The translations under genes and the position numbers were made by a program. Shown one piece after another: positions 56,178 through 64,000 of a stretch of DNA of 64,000 nucleotides. The stretch lies in NCBI GenBank assembly GCA_951394045.1, contig OX595987.1, forward strand, positions 3,906,001-3,970,000, read 5' to 3'. Under the pieces are notes generated by a model. That model was not told the DNA's origin. It saw nothing but the letters and a program-made list of their open reading frames with translations, and ran no database searches. Position 1 is the first letter of the stretch; every line of letters starts with the position of its first letter. This DNA is from Nitzschia sp. DOCU1 (Eukaryota; Bacillariophyta; Bacillariophyceae; Bacillariales; Bacillariaceae).

Positions 56178-59048
56178 TGGACTTTTTATTTGAGCTTCTT
56201 CCTCCACAGTATCGGCTACTCCCTCGGAGTGTCCCACCTCACTGTCTCCCAGTTGGACGACTTACAACGGGCTATGGTGTCGGTTACTCTTCAAAAAATG
56301 AATTATTCCAGCAAATTCCCCCGTGCGGTTGTTTTTGGCCCCCCTCGGTTCGGTGGCCTCGACTTTCGAGATCTGAAGGTCGAACAAGGTGTTGATCAGA
56401 TCCATCTGTTGCTACGCAATCTTCGCACGCCTGATTGCCAAGCTGGGCATATGGCTCTCATCACTCTCGAGGTTCTTCAATTTACCGCAGGCACCGGATA
56501 TGCGCTACTAGAATATCCTCAACAACCGCTTCCCCACTTGGATGGATTCTGGGTTAAATCCCTGCGCTCGTTTCTGGCGTCCATAGATGGCCAAATCACG
56601 ATTGCTGGTCTGACCATTCCCTCTTTACAACGTGAATTCGACATGTACATTATGGATTTTGTGTTGGAATGTGGAGCTTTCAATGACGATGACACGCAAG
56701 TGATTAATGCATGTCGCCTGTATCTTGAGGTCATCACGGTCTCCGACATAGCTACGGTTGACGGCGCCTATCTTCAGCAAGAAATCTATGGGGGCCAACG
56801 ATCCTATGCACATAGTATCTCGCGGTGCAATGAACCCCGGCAGGATCGGCCATCCGATGCCTCATGGGTCAAATGGCGTCGCTTACTACGGTTATTGGCA
56901 CACTCTGACCGACGCCTTCATCGCCCCCTCGGCCGCTGGCTTGTGTCCAACCAGAAACTCCGACGTACGTGGGTGCATTTGGTTTCTCCCGATGCCTCTG
57001 CATTATATCGTTGGACGGGCATTGCCTACGACGTCCACCCGTCTACGAGACCGCATGTTTTCAGCCCCCAACCCATCCGCTGTGACTCCATCTGTCCGGA
57101 TGGAATTCCTGTCTCCTGTGAAGAAATTTGCGACGGGTTTCGTATTCCCATGCAATTTCCCCGCGTGGTTCCATCGCCTGATTCAACTATCATTCATGCT
57201 ACTTTTCAGGAATTCATCGATTCTCAGCCCGACCACATCTCGAGTTTACTCCAACATTGGGAAATCATCGCGGGCGATGTTTATTCTGCATTTGCCGACA
57301 TCACTGACTTATCTGATATCGCCATGGTCACCGACGGAGGCGCCGCTGATGAATACGGCAGCTTTGGGTGGGTTATCGGCAGAATTTCCACTCAGGAACG
57401 CATCGCCCGAGGTAAAGGTATTACGTTTGGACATGACCCCCGATCCTATCGTGCGGAGAACTTCGGCGGCAAAGCGAGCCATTGGTTTCTCCAGTTGTGT
57501 TTTCGATTCATGAATCGGCCTCTCCCCTCGGGAGCTCTGCACTTCTATTGCGATAACCAAGGGTTGATTAAGAAACAACTCTTTGTCCGTAGCTATGCCA
57601 ATGCAATCGCTCGGACGACCCTCCATTCTGAATGGGACCTGATTGTTGCCAACTATGAACTTCTTGCCAGGTATCCGACACCTCCTATTATACAACATGT
57701 CCATGGCCACCAAGATGATAGACCGGATGTTTCTTCTGTAACCGAACTCCCATTCGCAGTGCAATTGAACATTGAAGCTGATGAATTAAGCTCTGAGGCT
57801 TTAGAGACGTTGGGCACCCCCTTTCCGCGGGTTCCCTTCGACCCCTTGACTCGGGCGCAATTGACTATTGGAGGTTATACAGTGACTCGCCGTATTGAAA
57901 CGACTATCCGCACGCGGGCCAATCTTCTGAAGCTAAAGGCGTACTACAACGAACGGTTTCACTGGGTGGAGGGCTGTTTTGAGACCATCGATTGGGATGC
58001 ATTCAGTCAGGGCTCTCAGCGCCAGAAGAAAAAGCGCAAGTTTATCACGAAGCTCTCCTTCAATCAGCTACCTACCGGCGGTCGCCTCCACCGCCGCGAC
58101 CCAAAGTATGACGATCGCTGCCCTAGTTGCCACTGCGAGAACGAAACGGACGATCATCTTTTCCAGTGCCCGGACCGATTGCGCTGTCTCTGGCGTAAAG
58201 ATTTCTTCCTTTACCTCGACCACTTGTTCCGCGACCAACTCGATCCCATTCTTTTTCGCATTCTCTGTCATGGCTTTCGGCTTTATTTCAATGCGGATTC
58301 TGCTGATATGAATTGGCAAGAGTATCCACCGTCGTATAAGCTCCTCATTCGGGCACAGAATGATGTTGGGTGGGATCATCTGATTCGGGGCAAATTTGTA
58401 CGAGACTGGCATGAACTCCAAGACAAATATTCTCGTGCGGCGCCCATGTCCCCTTCAAATCGTCCGTCAAGCTCCTGGTTGTCCTCGATGATCAGTGTCA
58501 TCTTCGAAAAAGGACATGCGCTGTGGAAATTACGTTGTGATGCCAGGCACGGAAATGATCGCGCCTCCGCCGCTCGTGCCGAGCTCGACCAGGTCGAGCG
58601 CCAATTACGGCAGCTCTACAGCCTCCGGGAAAACGTCCAGATTGAGGACCGTGATTGTTTTTACGCTGATGTCGACACGCACTTACAAATGCCACTTCGG
58701 TCGATCAAGAACTGGTTGCAAGTCCACGAACCATTGATTCGGTACAGCGTCCGCGCCGCAGAACGCGATCTCCAACGAACGACACCGGCTATCGACACGA
58801 TATTCCCGCCTAGGAATCCAAGTTCTCCGTTGCGCCGCTCTCGCCTGGCCCATCGCCATGCCCGCCAACAGCAGCTCCCGCCTCGTCCCAAATCCCACCG
58901 AACAGCTCGCCTCTCCGAATACTTTGACCTGTCTATCAACAACCATCCCCGTCCTCTCCACCGCACTCGCACACGCACTCGCACACCGTCACTCACACGT
59001 ACCATCCAACGCAAGCTATCGGATCTATGGCCTGACCATCCGAGCTAG
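56178..59048 (+). pseudogene. LINE ORF2, 3' part: thumb, RNase H and zinc finger
   Basis: 956 codons continuing ORF2 in frame from the TGG at 56178. It opens with WTFYLSFFLHSIGYSLGV, the start of the RT thumb. An RNase H domain follows, with VTDGG (about residue 1471 of the joined ORF2), a YRAENFGG segment, FYCDNQG and HVHGHQDD, so the catalytic acids look complete. A CPSCHCENETDDHLFQCP zinc finger (about residues 1733-1750) and an Arg/His-rich tail end the protein. RNase H is found in only some LINE clades. Separated from its endonuclease/RT part by the 10.5-kb insert; a spurious ATG at 56175 lies in the insert's last three bases. Confidence 0.88.
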
Positions 59049-59154
59049 ATCCATTTCATTTAGAGTCGCTCCGGCCGCCCGGGTGAGTCTACTACTAGCC
59101 CTATATGGGGAGTACAGTGATAGCCTTAATAACTAGTACTTTGTTTGTTTGTTT

Positions 59155-59174
59155 ATCATATATGCCGTTTATAG
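59155..59174. repeat. Right 20-bp target-site duplication of the LINE
   Basis: Exact copy of the left duplication at 40427-40446; 34 bp from the stop codon of HSF-D. Confidence 0.9.
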
Positions 59175-59208
59175 GTATCCATCAACGTTGCTGCTGCTGG
59201 CGAGCATG

Positions 59209-60366
59209 TTAGAGCTCAGGAGGCATGGCGATGTCCTCGTCCCCCCCCTGCAGAATCAACAACTGATTGAGGGCTTCTAAAATGTCGGATTCGTGGACGA
59301 TGTTGTGTTCCTCGTCGGACGATGAAACCGTCTGGCTCATCGTCCAACCAAGACGACCGCCGTCGTTGTTGCTGTTGTTGGCTCCAAGAACAAACCAATC
59401 TTCGTCAAGTACCTGGCTTGTACATGCTCTGCTGTATGATGACGCATCAGAAGTACTAATGAGAGCAAGCGAGTTGCTTTTATGGGTAGTAAGGGGTGAT
59501 GATGATGGTTTTGTCGTCCTTGCTGCCAAATACTCATTGGCGAGAATGGCAAAAGTGAGCAAGTTGTCCGCATTGGAATTGCCACTCAATTGACGAAGAA
59601 TCGAAGCAGGAATGCTGGGCTCCGGATCATCGGGGGGATTGGGGTCTCTGTCGGCGTCATTCGGAAAACTCATTTCCGAGTTACATGCTGCAGAGTTCCG
59701 TTCTTGGCAACGAACGAATCCCCAGAAATCTGCCGCCCGCCGGGCGCAATCATTAACAAGAAGCAGCGGCTGCCGTATCTGCTTGCTGATTTTGCCAGCA
59801 GAACTTCTAGTCGAACAGAAAGAAGAACGCTCGGTGATGCGCTTGATCTTTTGCCGCACCATGCCTTGGCAGAGCTCGGGCTTTCCCCGTACCATCAGGG
59901 GATGACTGTAGCATCCGTGATCAGGAGATGTGCGGTCGGTGTTGAGCTGGAAGCCATAAATTCCCAGTTGGCGTGCGAAACTGCGATACTTTGGAGTCTT
60001 TGACGTGGTGTAGTACCGAGGCAAGATGAAGACCTCGAACTGGCGTTTGGCATGGATTTTGAAGGCCCGGCAATGTGGCAGCCAGGATACAATGTGTTCG
60101 TTTCCTTCATGCACGGCATCTTCCAAAAGGATGTGTAACTTGAAAGGAAATTCAAACTAAAGTTTGCAGCAGCAGGAACAACGAGGAGAAGTTGGGTTGA
60201 GAAACTACTAATCAAGAGCAGGATGGATATGGCGCGAGAGAACCGGCACAGTACGGACTACTTCTTCTTTAGCCTTAAAATCATCATACGACAAACGAAG
60301 AGGAACAACTACTCGTCGAGGACTTCTTACTTTGGGGTTTTGGTGCAGAAGGGTGTTGGAATTCAT
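59209..60366 (-). CDS. Heat shock factor-type transcription factor, HSF-D
   Basis: Exon 1 is 60331-60366 (MNSNTLLHQNPK) and exon 2 is 59209-60138, with a 192-bp intron (GTAAGA donor, TTTCAAG acceptor, phase 0), about 321 aa. The DNA-binding domain begins PK|LHILLEDAVHEG and continues through HIVSWLPHCRAFKIH (Cys where the others have Gly), LPRYYTTSKTPK and YRSFARQLGIYGF. The shared linker (SHPLMVRGKPELCQG) and LLTFAILANEYLA motif are present. The terminal motif is diverged: ALNQLLILQGGDED...PPEL. The LINE is inserted in its 3' flank, so the mRNA end may be altered. Opposite strand to HSF-A, -B, -C and -E. Confidence 0.88.
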
Positions 60367-60735
60367 GGTTGCCTCTCCTTTCGCGTGTTGTTGATAATGA
60401 TAATAATGATGCTGCCCGAATTATACCTGGTAAGTTATTTTGTGGTGCACACGCGTGTGAACATTCGTTTGGGCCGCTCGACAATTGTGACAAAATGTTC
60501 GGTTCGGTGTTCAAGAGAGCAAAAGGGATGAAAGCCTGTGTGAGGACCCCGAACTTTATTGGCATGTGCCTCAGCGACGCGGGGGATGGAATATTTGTCA
60601 TTTGTAAAAGCGACCATCCGAGATGGCACGCTGCTGTCCTTCCGAAACGAACGATGGTTGATTAGTACTCACGTCATGATCGACGATTATGCTTTTCTAG
60701 CGTCTCATTTTGTATTGCGTACTATAATTTAAATA
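60367..60735. other. Upstream region of HSF-D
   Basis: No gene supported; an open frame at 60369-60665 begins only with TTG and has no domain. Confidence 0.45.
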
Positions 60736-62900
60736 GTGTGTCCCAGAAATCGTTAATTGGGACAGAAGCTTGCGTCCGGCCGGCTCGATCGCAAACTTCC
60801 GTCCCAAACAGCAATCACATGTGACAGAAGTTTGGGACAAATAACGTTATTTGCGTTCGAAGTCCCAAGTTGTGCCACAAATACAGCATGTAGAATTCTA
60901 CGACATAAATTCTAGTAGGAACGGGAAGAACACTAAAACATAAGCCTAGGTAGCTACGTCATAGTCGGACATTCGCCAGCGTCATCAAAACGAGTCGGCA
61001 AGTCAAGCAAGGGCATGATTTTTTATGGATCTTTGGCGCCGATTGACCACCATGGCAGCAACTGAAACGAACAACAAACAAAGTGCGTCGCAAGCCAAAG
61101 TTATGATTCGGAAGATGAACAAGTCACTCTACTAACAACGTGGTCATTACCACTACCGTTAGTGCATGGTGGCGAGGGAAAGTCTCGTGATCAAAGAGGG
61201 ACAACTACAGCAGCAGTCAACATGGCTGTCATCGCATGTGATGGATCCATTTTATGTTGGTCCCCATGGAAGGCATTTTCGAAAAGCGCCAAGCACCAAC
61301 ACAACAATCATCATAGAGTGCTTCTGTGCCCAGCACTCGTGGAACTGCTTTGACAAGAGTTTGAAGATTTGCCCCAGGGCAAAATTTCAGAGTTGGAGTC
61401 ATCACTACCTCATCCGTGGGTCCTGGCTGGATGAAAAATTTAAGTGCTACAATCCTGCCAAACAAGAGTAGTTTGGATGCTCGTCATCACCGGTTGAATC
61501 CACAATCACGCCAAGTAAATCATTGCGAAGATGCGCTCAGACCCAGATTGCACGGCGGCAATGTGCACCAGTCTATCAAGCAACGCATTCAACAATCAAA
61601 CAACAACAAAATCCAACAATCATTCTTTTCGAATTTCAAATGTGACTGGATTGATCTTTCGTTCTGGTAAAATGGTTACGGAATCAGGCTTTCACGGAAT
61701 CTAATTTGGGTCAATTATTGGGGCGATGAAGCTGAATTTTGATGTGGATCATTTACCAACCGGTGGGGATTGGCGACATGATACGGATTTGTGCCAGAAA
61801 TTCAATTGCAGTAAGGCAGTTGCGGTGCAGGTTAGACCACGACAAAGCAGCGGCCAATACCGACGCAAGGATTGGAAGGTTCGAGTTGACAGCGATGAAA
61901 ACGAACTGTATGGCGGCTCTTCTTGTCAAGGGTGATACGGAAGCATCAAAGGACCGTAGCATCCACTACTCCGATGAATCGGGATGTGACGGTATGTACG
62001 AGTTCGGATTCTCAGTTTGCATCCAGAGGCCAGTCACCACTGCACAGCAAGAGTACTGTTTTGCAACATTGTGAGGCCCTCATTTATTGGTGGCACTAAG
62101 ACGACCCGAAATGCCGCGCCACATTTTATGGTACGGTGATGCTGCCGGCGAAGACGATGATGGAGACACGTTCGAGCCCAGTGGTTCCAGCTCGTCATCA
62201 TTTGCCTATTATTCTTTGCCGTCGACGTATTTGGTGCAAGTGGGGAACGATGGCTCTGTGGTAGTCTACAAGGTCTGGTCTTCATCGCCGCAGTTGCAAG
62301 AATTGCCCCTGTCGACTCGGGCCCGGCTTGGCACTCGGCACAAATAACGGAAGTGATAGTAGATTGCCTTTCTTGCGACGAAATTGCTTTCAATTAAGTG
62401 ACTTGTGTGCTAGACGACGGAGGCATTGCGATTCCACGCGTCGCCGCTTATACAGAGCACCGCACAACACTGACATTTTATTCGACGATTTCTCGCTCTG
62501 TAGTTGATTTCATGAGTTGAATTTTTAACAGTAAATTACAATAGCGTTAGTGTCTATGGTGTTCAAGCCGCTTCGTCTACAATGGTCCGCAAGGTAGTTA
62601 ATCGTAGAGGCCTCTTCGGCCGTGTTGTTATCGCCTGAACAAATTCACGGTCGATGTTGTCGAATATTTTATTCGACTGGTTCGAACTTCAAGTCGACTG
62701 GTTCGAACTTGACTAATTCGAACTCGACTTCAAGTCGACGAACCGAATGGTGATGTCGCATCGAGACACACATTTCTGTCGCAAATTCGGCTTGTTTCTG
62801 GGACACCCATAAACGTCACTTTGGGACCTTGTGTTTGTGACACAGAATCGGCCGGCTCAAACGCAAATAACCGTCCCAAGTAGCGATTTCTGGGACACAC
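60736..62900. mobile_element. 2.2-kb TA-flanked element with terminal inverted repeats, probably non-autonomous
   Basis: Left end GTGTGTCCCAGAAATCG and right end CGATTTCTGGGACACAC are perfect inverted repeats, extending with two mismatches to TTGGGAC (28 bp). TA lies on both outer sides (60734-60735 and 62901-62902), as in Tc1/mariner-type insertions. Subterminal regions share GGGAC/GTCCC, TTATTTGCG and GCCGGC boxes. The short ORFs inside (ATGs at 61166, 61726 and 62111) encode 101, 69 and 78 aa with no transposase signature, so it was probably moved in trans or carries captured sequence. Confidence 0.7.
62655..62750. repeat. TCGACTGGTTCGAACTT repeats inside the TA-flanked element
   Basis: TCGACTGGTTCGAACTT occurs twice and variants (TTCGAACTCGACTTCAAGTCGA) follow, giving a TTCGAA-rich array of direct and inverted units. 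Confidence 0.75.
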
Positions 62901-62902
62901 TA

Positions 62903-63780
62903 ATGGCATTGATAATAGCGAGCAGATGGCGCGTTTTGTGAAGGATCATATTCGAAACCTCATTGCGACGCGCTTCTCTTTCCACAATTAACGAGGATGT
63001 CACTTGGTAGCTGCCGTGCGAAGGAGCTCGTTTCAAAACGTAATTATAATCCGCGAAACGTCAGGACGTCGGCACGACGCGAATGGGGCGTGGGGTTTAG
63101 TGGAATAAGGGTTCTTGTGACGTTCTATGATAGCCATCCTTTCTTCTTTGCGTTCGCACTCAATTGCTACACCGGTAGTAGCCATCCTGCTGGTGGCCGT
63201 TTTAGCGCACCTGCGATGCACCGTAACGGCATTGCGGCGCTCGGGTTAATCAAGAAATGTCGCCACCTACGTGAAAGTTGAGGCGGATTTGATCTTGACG
63301 ATAAAATCGAGCATCAGTCCCTACCGTACACAGGAGGACATCATAGAAACGACATGCGGTATTTTCTGGCGCTACGCCGAAAGCGAAATGCGAAATTGCG
63401 AACCCTGGGTCGAACATCACACAGGATTGTGGCTTATTTTAATGTTGGCACGCGTTCGATTTTTTCGAACCGGTGATAAATCCCAAAATTCCGACGCTTT
63501 CCTGCCGTGCGCTATTGGGGTGGCTAAATACCTAGTTCTTGCAGACTCATAAACGATTGAACGGGGCCCATATCATTTCCTGCGGATTGAATTGCCGGCA
63601 TCATATGATACTTGTCAGAGATGGGCTCACATTTTCGGTTTGGCCCTCCGTCATGAATACGCTGCATGGTGGAGAACAGGTCTTTCACACGTCTTCGTTT
63701 GTGCAAACAGCCAATTTCTAGTTCACATAAAATCAATATCAACAACAGCCATGTCGTGGGAACAATATGCCAGAAAAACC
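62903..63780. other. Upstream region of HSF-E
   Basis: Two open frames (62997-63281 and 63271-63552) have no domain or paralogue here. No repeat seen. Likely promoter DNA. Confidence 0.4.
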
Positions 63781-64000
63781 ATGAGCAGCACCAGCACCAG
63801 CACCTACACCCTTCTGCACCAAAACCCCAAAGTAAGAAGTCCTCGACCACGAGTAGTTGTTCCTCTTCGTTTGTCGTATGATGATTTTAAGGCTAAAGAA
63901 GAAGTAGTCCCTACTGTGCCGGTTCTCTCGCGCCATATCCATCCTGCTCTTGATTAGTAGTTTCTCAACCCAACCCAACTTCTCCCCGTTGTTCCTGCTG
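63781..64000 (+). CDS. Heat shock factor-type gene HSF-E, first exon and intron only (cut by the right edge)
   Basis: Exon 1 at 63781-63831 reads MSSTSTSTYTLLHQNPK and is followed by GTAAGAAGTCC, as in HSF-D. The rest of the window (63832-64000) is intron nearly identical to the HSF-D intron, with a few small changes. The DNA-binding domain exon must lie beyond base 64000. An alternative ATG at 63751 would add ten residues. Identification rests on the shared LLHQNPK end, the splice position and the intron match. Opposite in orientation to HSF-D, 3.4 kb away. Confidence 0.7.

Larger units (their letters stand above)
40447..59154 (+). mobile_element. Full-length non-LTR retrotransposon (LINE), about 8.2 kb, split by a 10.5-kb DNA transposon
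   Basis: Flanked by a perfect 20-bp direct repeat (40427-40446 and 59155-59174), as made by target-primed reverse transcription. A short 5' leader (83 nt) precedes ORF1, ORF2 overlaps ORF1, and the 3' end is a TTTG-type tail (TTTGTTTGTTTGTTT) instead of poly-A. No LTRs are seen. ORF2 is interrupted at 45680/56178 by the CACTA-like element. Without the insert the element is about 8.2 kb. Confidence 0.88.

Noticed and set aside
56120..56395. Open frame of 91 aa at the right end of the CACTA-like element
   Set aside because: Out of frame with the LINE ORF2 that it overlaps; G-run-derived start.
60369..60665. 98-aa plus-strand frame upstream of HSF-D
   Set aside because: TTG start, no domain, overlaps the likely promoter.
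61166..61471. 101-aa ORF in the TA-flanked element as a transposase
   Set aside because: No DDE/D motif or helix-turn-helix visible; too short.

Overview
The window looks like nuclear DNA of a diatom, most likely a pennate one; the species is not settled. The evidence is short GT-AG introns, an expanded family of heat-shock-factor (HSF) genes, two N-terminal presequences with an AFVA-type motif after a signal peptide (the diatom plastid-import signature), and large transposons separated by compact genes. No tRNA, rRNA, bacterial operon or CRISPR array was recognised by eye.

Layout. 1-6849 (-): the first 2283 codons of a giant IQ-motif protein that runs off the left edge. 7588-8982 (+): Golgi-type sulfotransferase-like protein. 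9390-10244 (-): flavin-reductase-like protein. 10739-12239 (+, one intron): plastid-targeted membrane protein. 13170-16805 and 17209-20739 (-): tandem paralogous AAA/NACHT-like ATPases of about 1200 aa. 22186-23332 (+): HSF-A. 24360-29837: a 5.5-kb DNA transposon with terminal inverted repeats and an 8-bp target duplication, encoding a transposase-like protein with an embedded DEDDy 3'-5' exonuclease, interrupted by one in-frame TGA. 30698-34001 (+): HSF-B and HSF-C around a tandem-repeat block. 34320-35517 (-): TylF-type methyltransferase. 36058-36766 (+): V-ATPase subunit e. 37048-39327 (-): plastid-type methionyl-tRNA synthetase. 39922-40262 (-): HSF relic.

40447-59154 (+) is a non-LTR retrotransposon (LINE) with a 20-bp target duplication. 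Its ORF2 is split by a 10.5-kb CACTA/Plavaka-like DNA transposon (45681-56177) that carries its own transposase gene and two multi-exon genes of unknown function. Removing the insert restores one in-frame ORF2 of about 2041 aa. The LINE ends 34 bp past the stop codon of HSF-D (59209-60366, -). A 2.2-kb TA-flanked element (60736-62900) then separates HSF-D from HSF-E (+, cut by the right edge), whose first intron is nearly identical to that of HSF-D.

The host genes are ordinary housekeeping or lineage-specific genes with no visible operon logic. The right two thirds is an HSF cluster (five genes plus one relic in 42 kb) invaded by at least four mobile elements. The most unusual items are the transposase-exonuclease fusion with its internal TGA, the nested CACTA-in-LINE insertion with two unknown cargo genes, and an HSF subfamily with a 12-codon first exon and its own C-terminal motifs.
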